Origin: Pseudomonadota bacterium
Lineage (GTDB): Bacteria; Pseudomonadota; Alphaproteobacteria; Acetobacterales; Acetobacteraceae
NCBI GenBank assembly: GCA_021798915.1
Contig: JAJZBM010000003.1
Location: 124,001 to 188,000 of the forward strand
Direction of reading: 5' to 3'
DNA: 64,000 nucleotides
Below are positions 17,771 to 25,656 of this stretch, piece after piece; the first letter of the stretch is position 1, and every line of letters begins with the position of its first letter. The notes under the pieces were generated by a model that ran no database searches, was not told the DNA's origin, and saw nothing but the letters and a program-made list of their open reading frames with translations. Both the position numbers and the translations under genes were made by a program.

Positions 17771-19356
17771 CAGGCTTTTTTCACATCCCAGAACACCGGG
17801 AACGGCGCCTTGACGATGCCGCTCACCTCACGCCGCCACGCCTGATAGCCATAGAAGAAGCCGGTCGGGATGAAGGTGACGAACTCCATCGAAGCGCGGT
17901 TGACTTTCTCGATCTGCTGTTTTTCAGACGCCAAATCGGGGGCGGCGTACCAGTCGCCGATCATCGCCTCGATCGCCGGATTGTCCGGCCAGCCGAACCA
18001 GGCTTTCGGGCCGGTGGTATGGATCGCGATATTGGGCGCGGGATTGATGCAATCGACGCCGGCGAGCCAGGTGTGGAAGATGTTCCACCCGCCCTGGCTC
18101 GGTGGATCCTTTTTCGCCCGCCGCGCCCCGACCGTGCCCCAGTCGGTTGCGACATAATCGACATTGAACCCGGCCTTGGTCATCACGTCGGCCGAAACAT
18201 CGCCCTGGCCCTTGGTGATGATGAGATCGGTCGCAACCAGCATCACCACTTTTTCACCGCCATAGCCGGCCTCGGCGAGAAGTTTCTTGGCCGCAGCAAA
18301 ATCGCGTGGTCCGCTCAACGCCTCGCCGCCAGCCTCGGTATAGAGGGGCGTGCCGGGGGTAATGAAGCTCGGCATCGGCTTCCAAAGCGCATCGTCATTG
18401 CCGACGATCGCGCGCATATAATCGGGCTGGTTCGCGACCATCTGCAACGCGCGGCGGAGCCGCACATCATTGAACGGCGGATAGAGATGGTTCATCCGCA
18501 GAATGCCGACATTGCCGAGCGGATCGGCGATGTCGACGCGGATATCCTCGCTCTGGCGCAAAAGTGGCACGAGATCGGGCAGCGGCGTCTCCCACCAATC
18601 GATCTCGCCGCTTTGCAGCGCCGCCGCCGCCGTCGCGGCATCGGGGATGATCTGCCACTCGACGCGATCGAAATGGATACGCTTGCCGCCGGCCATCCAA
18701 TTTCCCGGCTCGTCACGCGAGGCATACCCGTCGAAACGCGCAAAGACCGCGCGCGAACCCGGCACCCACTCGTCTTTTTGAAATTTCATCGGGCCCGAGC
18801 CGATGAATTCGCCGATCTGCTTGAAGGGATCGGTTTGCGCGATGCGCTCGGGCATGATCGCCGGCAGATTGGGATTGCCCTTGGCGAGCGCGAAGATCAG
18901 CTTCGGGAAAGGCTGTTTGAGACGAATTTCGAACGAACGATCATCGCTCGCGGTCATCGCATCGAGCCGGGCGCGGATCAGTTGCCCCATGGTGTCGCGC
19001 GCCATCCAGCGCCCGAGGCTCGCGACGGCGTCGCGCGCCAGAACCTGCGTACCATCGTGGAATTTGAGGCCGGAGCGCAAGCGGAAACGCCAAATCAGGC
19101 CGTCGGGCGTGGTCTCGAAGCCCTCGCACATCTGCGGGCGTGGCGTCAGCGTCGCATCCAAGCCGAAGAGCGTATCGAAGACCAGGAGGCTCGCATTGCG
19201 CACCACGTATTGCGTGCCCCAGATGGGATCGAGATTGGGGAGATTGGCTTGCGGCACGAAACGCAGCACCCGCGCCTCCGCCCCGCGCGCGATCGCGGGG
19301 GCGGCGAGCGAAGTCGCGGCGGCGAGTGACGTGGCCATGAAATCGCGGCGGCGCAT
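17770..19356 (-). CDS. ABC transporter substrate-binding protein (SBP family 5), paralog 1
   Basis: A 528-residue periplasmic binding protein of the dipeptide/oligopeptide/nickel class (SBP_bac_5). The N-terminus MRRRDFMATSLAAATSLAAPAIARG is a twin-arginine-type signal, so it is probably exported folded. Core motifs include LKFHDGTQVLARDAVASLGRW and LQSGEIDWWE. It resembles the neighbouring binding protein along its whole length, so the two are paralogs from a tandem duplication. Its stop overlaps the permease start, and it starts 11 bases after its paralog. The solute is not known; peptides, opines or similar compounds are all possible. Confidence 0.92.
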   Translation of the reverse strand: MRRRDFMATSLAAATSLAAPAIARGAEARVLRFVPQANLPNLDPIWGTQYVVRNASLLVFDTLFGLDATLTPRPQMCEGFETTPDGLIWRFRLRSGLKFHDGTQVLARDAVASLGRWMARDTMGQLIRARLDAMTASDDRSFEIRLKQPFPKLIFALAKGNPNLPAIMPERIAQTDPFKQIGEFIGSGPMKFQKDEWVPGSRAVFARFDGYASRDEPGNWMAGGKRIHFDRVEWQIIPDAATAAAALQSGEIDWWETPLPDLVPLLRQSEDIRVDIADPLGNVGILRMNHLYPPFNDVRLRRALQMVANQPDYMRAIVGNDDALWKPMPSFITPGTPLYTEAGGEALSGPRDFAAAKKLLAEAGYGGEKVVMLVATDLIITKGQGDVSADVMTKAGFNVDYVATDWGTVGARRAKKDPPSQGGWNIFHTWLAGVDCINPAPNIAIHTTGPKAWFGWPDNPAIEAMIGDWYAAPDLASEKQQIEKVNRASMEFVTFIPTGFFYGYQAWRREVSGIVKAPFPVFWDVKKA

Positions 19357-19367
19357 TGGAATTTTCC

Positions 19368-20957
19368 TTATGTTTTCTTGACGTTCCAGAACAACGGCAG
19401 GCCTTTGAGAAGATCCGTCATATTGCTGCGATGCGCGGTCGGCTGATAATAAAGCCCGAGCGGCAGAAACGGGACATCGATGAAGGCCTGGCGTTGGATC
19501 GCCTCGCAGATCGTTTTCTGCGCCGCCAAATCAGGTGCTGCGAACCATTGATCGCGCAAACTTTCCAGTTTCGGCGCCGTCGGCCAGCCGAACCAGGCTT
19601 TGTCGCCATTGCCGCGGAGCGCGACATAGCCCGCCGGGGTGAACTGATCGAGACCCGAAAACGAGGTGAAAAACACGCTCCAGCCGCCTTTTTCCGGCGA
19701 ATCCCGTTTCGCCCGCCGCTGCACGACGGTACCCCAGTCGGTCGCCTGTACATCGACATTGAGGCCGGCGCGCTTCAACATATCGGCGCCGACCACGCCC
19801 ATCGCGTTCAACACCGGAAAATCGGTCGAGATCATGGCGACCACGCGTTCGCCCTTATAACCCGCAGCAGCGAGATCGCGCTTGACCTTGTCGTAATCAC
19901 GCGGCCCGCGCAGCACGTCCATCCCCGCCGCGCTCGCCATCGGCGAAGCAGGTGGGAAATAGCCGAGATCGCCACGCCATAATGACGGATCGGTGCCGGC
20001 GACCGCCGTCATCTCGTCGCTTTCGCTGACCGCGCCGAGAAGCGCCTGGCGGATCGCAGGATTGTCGAATGGCGGCCAGAGATGGTTGAACCGCGCCATC
20101 GAGGGGAATCCGGTCGGGTCGATCTGCTGGACGACCACATTCGCATCCCCTTTCAACAGCCCGAGAAGATCGAAAGTCGGCTGTTCCCACCAATCGATTT
20201 CGCCGCTTTGCAAGGCGCCGGCGGCGGTCGCCGAATCGGGGACGATATGCCATTCGATGCGATCGAAATGGGCGATTTTCGGCCCCGAGATCCATTCCGG
20301 CGTGCCGCTCTCACGCGGATGATAATCGGCGAAACGCTCATAGACGGCGAGCGAGCCGGGCACCCGCTCGCTCGCCTTGAAGCGATAGGGGCCGCTTCCG
20401 ACCATTTCGGTGACGGCGGTGAAGGGGTCGGTTTTCGCCAGCCGCTCCGGCATCATCGCCGGCATGTTGCTCGCCGCCTTGCCGAGCGCGTCGGGAAGCA
20501 GGGGGAAGGGGTTTTTGAGGCGAAAGACAATGGTACGGTCGTCGGCCGCAGCGATTTCGTCGCTCGCGGCCAGCAACGCCGAGCCGAACGCATCGCGCTT
20601 GCCCCAGCGCTGGATGGAGGCGACGCAATCGCGCGCCAGAACCGGCTCGCCGTCGTGGAATTTCAAGCCCTCGCGGAGCCGCAACCGCCAGAGCTTGCCG
20701 TCCGCCTCGGCGCCGGCGCTCTCCAGCATCTGAAGTTGCGGGCGGAACTGGGCATCGATGCCGAATAACGTATCGAACACCAGAAACCCGTGGTTGCGGG
20801 TGACGTAGGCGGTGGTCCAGACCGGATCGAGAATGGCGAGATCGGCCTGGGGAATGAATTTCAACAGCCGCGTCTCGGCCGCGTGGCCGATGCGTGGCGC
20901 GCTGAGCGGCAACAGCGCGGCACCCGTCGCCGCTTGCAGAAATGCCCGCCGTTTCAT
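19368..20957 (-). CDS. ABC transporter substrate-binding protein (SBP family 5), paralog 2
   Basis: A 529-residue binding protein, first gene of the ABC operon. It has a Tat-like signal (MKRRAFLQAATGAALLPLSAP) cleaved near IGHAAE, then LKFIPQADLAILDPVWTTAYV, which parallels paralog 1. Shared blocks include LKFHDGEPVLARDCVASI, LQSGEIDWWEQP and AWFGWP. The ATG at 20957 gives a normal signal peptide; the ORF from 21584 runs through the opposite-strand gtrA region. The 156 bases up to gtrA probably carry divergent promoters. One transporter served by two receptors should widen its ligand range. Confidence 0.92.
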   Translation of the reverse strand: MKRRAFLQAATGAALLPLSAPRIGHAAETRLLKFIPQADLAILDPVWTTAYVTRNHGFLVFDTLFGIDAQFRPQLQMLESAGAEADGKLWRLRLREGLKFHDGEPVLARDCVASIQRWGKRDAFGSALLAASDEIAAADDRTIVFRLKNPFPLLPDALGKAASNMPAMMPERLAKTDPFTAVTEMVGSGPYRFKASERVPGSLAVYERFADYHPRESGTPEWISGPKIAHFDRIEWHIVPDSATAAGALQSGEIDWWEQPTFDLLGLLKGDANVVVQQIDPTGFPSMARFNHLWPPFDNPAIRQALLGAVSESDEMTAVAGTDPSLWRGDLGYFPPASPMASAAGMDVLRGPRDYDKVKRDLAAAGYKGERVVAMISTDFPVLNAMGVVGADMLKRAGLNVDVQATDWGTVVQRRAKRDSPEKGGWSVFFTSFSGLDQFTPAGYVALRGNGDKAWFGWPTAPKLESLRDQWFAAPDLAAQKTICEAIQRQAFIDVPFLPLGLYYQPTAHRSNMTDLLKGLPLFWNVKKT

Positions 20958-21113
20958 CGCTTTGCTCCCTGTTTGCCTCCGCCGAGCGCATAGTCCGCGG
21001 CCAGCGGCGTTTTCTTGGCCGACACGATGGCAGCCAAGACCGCGCGCGGCAAGAGCTTGCAAGACGCGGACCAGAGTTGCCGAGCCGAGCACAAGGCGGC
21101 TATGCGAGGCGGC

Positions 21114-21530
21114 ATGGAAACCCGGTTCGCGCCCGCCACCCGCCCTCACGCCGCGTTCGGCGAATTTTTCCGCTTCGGCGCCGTCGGCGCGTTGGGGTTT
21201 GTGGTCGATACCGCGACGGTCTACGCCCTCGCCGGCGCACTCGGCCTCTATGGCGCCGGCGCCATCGCCTATCTGGTCGCGGCGAGCACGAATTGGGCGT
21301 TGAACCGCATCTGGACCTTTCGCCACCGCCGCGCGGACGGCCTCTTGCGGCAATGGGCCCGGTTTTTGGTGACCAACACCGCCGGTTTCGTGGTCAATCG
21401 CGGCGTGTATGCGGCATTGATCGCGTTTTCGCCGCTCGTTCACGCCCATCCGGTGCTGGCGGTGGCGGCGGGGGCGATCGCCGGGATGGGGCTCAATTTT
21501 TTTGCCGCCCGACGCTTTGTGTTCCGCTGA
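21114..21530 (+). CDS. GtrA-family membrane protein
   Basis: A 138-residue four-span membrane protein of the GtrA/DPMS3 family. It has the opening RFGAVGALGFVVDTATVYAL, the mid-protein NWALNRIWTFRH motif, and a matching FFAARRFVF close to the C-terminus. GtrA proteins are thought to flip polyprenyl-linked sugars for surface glycan modification. The ATG at 21114 follows an AGGCGG stretch; the longer ORF from 21015 has no family support. It is divergent from the ABC operon and 42 bases ahead of the NnrU-like gene, which may share its transcript. Confidence 0.85.
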   Translation: METRFAPATRPHAAFGEFFRFGAVGALGFVVDTATVYALAGALGLYGAGAIAYLVAASTNWALNRIWTFRHRRADGLLRQWARFLVTNTAGFVVNRGVYAALIAFSPLVHAHPVLAVAAGAIAGMGLNFFAARRFVFR

Positions 21531-21572
21531 TCCCTTCCCGGCCCGCCGCCTCATGCGCCATAGTCCGGGCGC

Positions 21573-22187
21573 ATGATCGATCACGGGCTCCTCCTCTATG
21601 CCGGGTTATGGCTGAGCTTCGCGCTCGGCCATAGCGTCCTCGCCTCGGTGGGGGGGCGGCTCTTTCTCGCGCGGCTCGCCGGCCGCGGCGACCGGCTGCT
21701 CTATAATATCATCGCCCTCCTCCATCTGGCGCTGGTGCTTGGGCTCGGCGAGATGTGGCTCGGCGGGCGGGCGGCGTTCGCCTTCCCCTGGCCGCTCGAT
21801 ATTCTGCGCGGCGCCGCCATCCTCGCCGGCATCGCGATTTTGCTGATCGCCGGGCGTTCTTATGATCCGGCGCGGTTTTTCGGGCTGGCGCAGCTCCGCG
21901 CCGGAGCGCCGGAGCGGGCTTTGCCGGCCGAGGCGCTGGTCACCAGCGGGCTCAACCGCCGCGTCCGCCACCCGCTCTATCTCGGGCTCCTGCTCCTGGT
22001 CTGGGGCGATGTGCATGCGCCGTTCACACTCGCCACCGCGTTTTTTGCGACGCTCTATGTCCTGATCGGCATCCATTTCGAGGAAAGGAAGCTGCGGCGT
22101 CTCTACGGCGCCAGTTATGAGGCCTATCGCGCCGCGGTGCCGATGCTCATCCCGCGCCTCGTCGGGTGGCGGCAAGCCGGGAAATGA
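21573..22187 (+). CDS. NnrU/isoprenylcysteine carboxyl methyltransferase-like membrane protein
   Basis: A 204-residue protein with about five membrane spans. The C-terminal third has RRVRHPLYLGLLLLVWG followed by HFEERKLRRLYGASYEAYRAAVPMLIP, the SAM-binding signature of the ICMT-like methyltransferase superfamily, which includes NnrU and MddA. The RHPxYxG and EExxL elements are both visible. Possible roles are methylation of a membrane lipid, a thiol or another small molecule; the sequence does not decide. It ends 10 bases before the convergent hldE stop. Confidence 0.75.
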   Translation: MIDHGLLLYAGLWLSFALGHSVLASVGGRLFLARLAGRGDRLLYNIIALLHLALVLGLGEMWLGGRAAFAFPWPLDILRGAAILAGIAILLIAGRSYDPARFFGLAQLRAGAPERALPAEALVTSGLNRRVRHPLYLGLLLLVWGDVHAPFTLATAFFATLYVLIGIHFEERKLRRLYGASYEAYRAAVPMLIPRLVGWRQAGK

Positions 22188-22197
22188 GCGCAGCAGA

Positions 22198-23649
22198 TCA
22201 GGCGCCGCCACCCCCCTGAATACGGGCGATGGTTTGCGTCGTCGAATGGCCGGGCAAAGTCTCGCAGATCACTACCCGCCCGCCCGCCGCCAGCACCATA
22301 TCGGCACCGACCACCGTCTCGATGCGATAATCCCCGCCCTTGAACAGGATATCGGGCAGTATCCGGCCGATCAGGGCCAATGGCGTATCCTCGGTGAAGG
22401 CGACCACGGCATCGACCGGGCGCAGCGCCGCGATCACCGCCGCCCGCGCCGGGAGCGGATTGACCGGCCGCGACGGTCCCTTGAGCCGGCCGATGCTGGC
22501 ATCGTCATTCAGCGCGACGATCAAACGGTCGCATTGCGCGCGCGCGGCGGTGAGGAGTGCGACATGGCCGGCATGTAGAATATCGAAGCAGCCATTGGTG
22601 AAGCCGACGCTGAGCCCCTGGCGCTTCCAGCGCGCGACCAGCGCCAGCCCCTCGGCGAGGGGGCGAAGCGCCACCGGCGCCGGCGCGGTGCCATCGGCCT
22701 CGGCGGCGGCGATCTCGCGGCGCAGCTCCTCGATCGAGACCGTCGCCGTGCCGACCTTGCTCACCACCACCGCCGCCGCCGCGTTGGCGATCCGCATCGC
22801 CTGTGGCAACGCCTGGCCCGCCGCCTCGGCGAGCGCCAGCGTCGCGATCACGGTGTCACCGGCGCCCGAGACATCGAATACCTCGCGGGCATGCGCGGGG
22901 ACGCTGTGGACGGCGCCTTCCGGCTCGACCAGCACCATCCCTTTTTCCGAACGGGTGACGAGGATCGCCGCCCCCCCGGCCGCTTCCATGACATGCCGCG
23001 CCGCCGCGACCACCGCCGCCTCATCGCCCACCGGCATACGCGCGGCGGCGGCGAGTTCCTTGAGGTTGGGGGTGATGCAGGTCGCGCCCCGGTAGCGGGC
23101 ATATTCCTCGCTCTTGGGATCGACGAACACCGAAACGCCGCCCGCCCGCGCGCCTTCCATGGCGGCGGCGATGACCGCCGGGCTCAATACCCCCTTGCCG
23201 TAGTCAGAGACCACCACCGCCCGCGCCCCCGCCATCGCGCCGATGATCGCCGCGATCAGCGCCGCCTCCTCCTCGGGCTGGAGGGCGAGACTGCTTTCCT
23301 CGTCGGTGCGGACGATCTGCTGGCGAGAAGCGACGAAGCGGGTCTTGGTGATGGTGGGTCGCGAGCGGCTCGCGACCAGCGCCGGGACGATGCCGGGATG
23401 GGTGGCGATCTCGGCGGAAAGCGCGCGCCCCGCCTCATCCTCGCCGATCACCCCGACCAGCACCGCACGGCCGCCGAGTGCCGCGATATTGGCGGCGACA
23501 TTGCCGGCGCCGCCGAGCGTCACCCGGCTGCGCCGCACCCGAATGACCGGCACCGGCGCCTCGGGCGAAATTCGCTCGACCTCACCCTCGATGAAACGGT
23601 CGAGCATGACATCGCCGACACAAAGCACCGTGACCCCGGAAAAATCCAT
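22198..23649 (-). CDS. hldE: Bifunctional heptose-7-phosphate kinase / heptose-1-phosphate adenylyltransferase
   Basis: A 483-residue fusion enzyme for ADP-heptose, the precursor of the LPS inner core. Residues 1 to about 320 form a PfkB-type sugar kinase (VLCVGDVMLDRF, VVSDYGKGVL, DVSGAGDTVIATLAL with the catalytic Asp). Residues from about 345 form the nucleotidyltransferase domain with FTNGCFDILHAGHV, including the HxGH nucleotide-binding motif. The length is normal. It shows that the organism makes heptose-containing LPS, in line with the other lipid A genes of the window. Confidence 0.95.
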   Translation of the reverse strand: MDFSGVTVLCVGDVMLDRFIEGEVERISPEAPVPVIRVRRSRVTLGGAGNVAANIAALGGRAVLVGVIGEDEAGRALSAEIATHPGIVPALVASRSRPTITKTRFVASRQQIVRTDEESSLALQPEEEAALIAAIIGAMAGARAVVVSDYGKGVLSPAVIAAAMEGARAGGVSVFVDPKSEEYARYRGATCITPNLKELAAAARMPVGDEAAVVAAARHVMEAAGGAAILVTRSEKGMVLVEPEGAVHSVPAHAREVFDVSGAGDTVIATLALAEAAGQALPQAMRIANAAAAVVVSKVGTATVSIEELRREIAAAEADGTAPAPVALRPLAEGLALVARWKRQGLSVGFTNGCFDILHAGHVALLTAARAQCDRLIVALNDDASIGRLKGPSRPVNPLPARAAVIAALRPVDAVVAFTEDTPLALIGRILPDILFKGGDYRIETVVGADMVLAAGGRVVICETLPGHSTTQTIARIQGGGGA

Positions 23650-23750
23650 CTCTTCCCCGCGTTCGATTTCGGTCCGCCATCTACCCGGCGAGGGTCGCCT
23701 TTGTCCATCAACGCTTGACCATCCGCCCGACTTGCCGCCAAGAGACGGGG

Positions 23751-24152
23751 ATGGACGATCTTCGCGGCTTCGCCTCTCATCTCAGCGACCTCCTCGGGTT
23801 CACCCTGCTCGAATGGCGGGAGGGTTTCGCGCGCGTGCATTGCGCGATCCACGCCCATCATCTCAATCGCGGCGGCATCGTCCATGGTGGCGTCTTGATG
23901 ACGCTGCTCGATGAGGCCGGCGCCGCCGCCGGTGTTTTTGCCGCCGAACGCGCCCAACGGCGGCACTCCGTCACCGTCTCGCTCAACTGCCAGTTCACCG
24001 GCCGCGCCGAAACCGGCGTGATGATCGCGACCGGCGAGGTGGTGCGCTCAGGTCGCAACCTCTATTTCAGCCGCTCGGAAGTGCGGAGCGAATCTGGCGA
24101 ACTGCTCGCCTTCGGCGCCAGCACCCATCGCTGGCGGCGCTCATCTCAGTAA
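23751..24152 (+). CDS. PaaI-family hotdog-fold thioesterase
   Basis: A 133-residue hotdog-fold protein with HHLNRGGIVHGGVLMTLLDEAG, the conserved active-site loop and helix of PaaI/YdiI-type acyl-CoA thioesterases. The Asp of LLDEAG and the HGG turn are present. Downstream strands (HSVTVSLNCQFTGRAETG) complete the fold. Such enzymes hydrolyse short or aromatic acyl-CoAs; the substrate here is unknown. The ATG at 23751 has AGAGACGGGG directly upstream and beats the TTG at 23715. A MITE-like repeat begins 4 bases after the stop. Confidence 0.87.
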   Translation: MDDLRGFASHLSDLLGFTLLEWREGFARVHCAIHAHHLNRGGIVHGGVLMTLLDEAGAAAGVFAAERAQRRHSVTVSLNCQFTGRAETGVMIATGEVVRSGRNLYFSRSEVRSESGELLAFGASTHRWRRSSQ

Positions 24153-24156
24153 AAAA

Positions 24157-24274
24157 CTTCTTTTTCTGAAGAAAAAGAAGCAAAAAGACTTTTTTCTTTT
24201 GAGCAGTGCCTGCGGCACTGCTCAGCGCTTAAATGGATAAAAGTTTTTTGGTTCTTTTTTACAAAAAAGAACCG
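24157..24274. repeat. MITE-like nested palindrome (AT-rich inverted ends around a central hairpin)
   Basis: Three inverted repeats in a row. The left hairpin has arms CTTCTTTTTCT/AGAAAAAGAAG and is identical to the copy at 7323. The central hairpin has arms GAGCAGTGCC/GGCACTGCTC with a 3-base loop (24201-24223). The right hairpin has arms GGTTCTTTTTT/AAAAAAGAACC (24251-24274). Read on the minus strand, the right end resembles the left end: a TTCTTTTT hairpin followed by A-rich then CTTTT sequence. The whole therefore has imperfect terminal inverted repeats of roughly 35 bases. It lies between convergent genes and could also terminate both. Confidence 0.75.
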
Positions 24275-24286
24275 CTTTCTTGATTC

Positions 24287-25249
24287 TTACTCTACCAGAT
24301 TACGCGGCTTCTGGCCTTTGAGGATAGAAGCGATGCCCTCGAGCGCGAGTGCACCCATGCCGTCGCGGGTTTCCACCGTCGCGCTGCCGAGATGGGGCAG
24401 AAGGACGATGTTTTCGAGCGTGAGATAGCCGGGATCGAGCTTCGGCTCGTTATTATAGACGTCGAGCCCGGCGAAGGCGACGTGGCCGCTTTTGAGCGCC
24501 GCGATGAGGGCAGCATCGTCGATCAGCGTCCCGCGCGCGGCGTTCACCACCACAGCGCCCTTGGGCAGTTGCGCGATGCGGGCCGCGTTCAGCCAGTGGC
24601 GCGTGCCCTCACCACCTGGCGCATTGAGCGACAGCACCTGGCATTGGGCGAGGAACGCTGCGTCATTGTCATGAAAAATCGCGCCTTTTTCCAGATCCGG
24701 CGGCAGGCGGGTCTGGTCGCGGTAATGGATTTCCATCCCGAAAGCAGTGGCCATGCGGGCGACCTCGCGGCCGATGCGGCCCATGCCGAAAATCCCCAGC
24801 CGGCGGCCCGAGACCTGGGTGCCGAGGAGCTGGGTCGGCGCCCAGCCATGCCATTTCCCGGCCCGCACCAACCGCTCGCCCTCGCCGGCGCGGCGGGCGG
24901 CGGCGAGGATCAGCAGCATGGCAATCTCGGCGGTGGCGACCGAAAGCACGTCCGGCGTGTTGCAGACCGCGATCCCGCGGGCCCGCGCGGCGGCGACGTC
25001 GATATGATCGAAGCCGACGCTGAACGTGCCGATGGCTTTGACGCATGCCGGCAAGGTGGCGATGGTCGCGGCATCCAGCCGGTCGCCGGGGGCGGTGAGG
25101 ATGGCGTCGGCGCCCTCGGCGCGCTGGGCGAGTTCGGCGGCGGTGTAGATCCGATCCTCGGGGTTGAGCCGCGCCTCAAACAGGCGCGCGGCGCGTTCCT
25201 CCACGGCGGCGGGCAGGCGGCGGGTGACGAGGAGGGTGGGTTTGCTCAT
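24287..25249 (-). CDS. D-2-hydroxyacid dehydrogenase (glyoxylate/hydroxypyruvate reductase-like)
   Basis: A 320-residue NAD(P)-dependent dehydrogenase of the D-isomer family. The nucleotide site is LGIFGMGRIGREVARMA. The catalytic Arg is in VVNAARGTLIDDAAL, the Glu in DVYNNEPKLDP, and the His in LLPHLGSATVE. It resembles GyaR-type glyoxylate reductases, which turn glyoxylate into glycolate or hydroxypyruvate into glycerate. The ATG at 25249 has GGAG upstream and is preferred over the TTG six bases earlier. It converges with the thioesterase gene across the MITE-like repeat. Confidence 0.9.
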   Translation of the reverse strand: MSKPTLLVTRRLPAAVEERAARLFEARLNPEDRIYTAAELAQRAEGADAILTAPGDRLDAATIATLPACVKAIGTFSVGFDHIDVAAARARGIAVCNTPDVLSVATAEIAMLLILAAARRAGEGERLVRAGKWHGWAPTQLLGTQVSGRRLGIFGMGRIGREVARMATAFGMEIHYRDQTRLPPDLEKGAIFHDNDAAFLAQCQVLSLNAPGGEGTRHWLNAARIAQLPKGAVVVNAARGTLIDDAALIAALKSGHVAFAGLDVYNNEPKLDPGYLTLENIVLLPHLGSATVETRDGMGALALEGIASILKGQKPRNLVE

Positions 25250-25440
25250 GCTCAACTCCAGTAAACTGCCAGGAAATCAGGTCGCACGGGCGTGAACCGG
25301 ACGAAACTGCGGGATCGGGCGCGGGCCCGACGAGAGACCCTACCCGGCCTGCGCCGGGTGCGCCATCATGGCCGACCGGCGCGGCCTGGGGAAGGCCCGG
25401 CGGGGAAAATTCCCGCCTCTCGCCTTTCCCTTGCCCCCGG

Positions 25441-25463
25441 TCACTTCTTACGATCACTTCTTA
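25441..25463 (+). repeat. Two direct repeats TCACTTCTTA just upstream of a promoter
   Basis: Two perfect 10-base copies (25441-25450 and 25454-25463), 13 bases from start to start. They lie about 20 bases before the -35 box of the promoter proposed for the RND gene. The position and spacing would suit an activator, but the regulator is unknown. The rest of 25250-25483 shows no gene, only a 7-bp GC hairpin at 25342-25359. Confidence 0.4.
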
Positions 25464-25483
25464 GCGTGCGCTTTGGCCGATCC

Positions 25484-25512
25484 TTGGCGTGCCCCTTAAA
25501 ACAAAATATAAT
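25484..25512 (+). promoter_or_regulatory. Sigma70-type promoter for the RND gene
   Basis: TTGGCG, 17 bases of spacer, then a perfect TATAAT in a locally AT-rich patch of a GC-rich genome. Transcription would start near 25519 and leave a leader of about 138 bases before the ATG at 25657. This is the clearest housekeeping promoter I see in the window. Confidence 0.6.
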
Positions 25513-25559
25513 TCTCCCCATGGAGCGGCCGCGCTAGAACTCCTGCCACTGGTCCGGGT

Positions 25560-25581
25560 AAACCTCCGGAGGCGGAGGTTT
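25560..25581 (+). promoter_or_regulatory. Perfect inverted repeat in the leader of the RND gene
   Basis: Arms AAACCTCCG and CGGAGGTTT enclose the 4-base loop GAGG, about 75 bases ahead of the RND start codon and some 40 bases after the predicted transcription start. It could be a repressor operator (a TetR-like dimer site) or an RNA hairpin in the leader. No regulator gene is adjacent. Confidence 0.5.
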
Positions 25582-25656
25582 CGGCGTGGCCAAATTGGTT
25601 GCGCGCCTCCTCAGGCAACGCAGTCTCGAATAGGCAAATAAAGGCGAGCACGGTCG

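Noticed and set aside
25525-25545. Similarity of GCGGCCGC-x-CTAGAACT to a cloning-vector polylinker
   Set aside because: Only about 17 bases match with one difference, and no other vector sequence surrounds it; chance is more likely than contamination.
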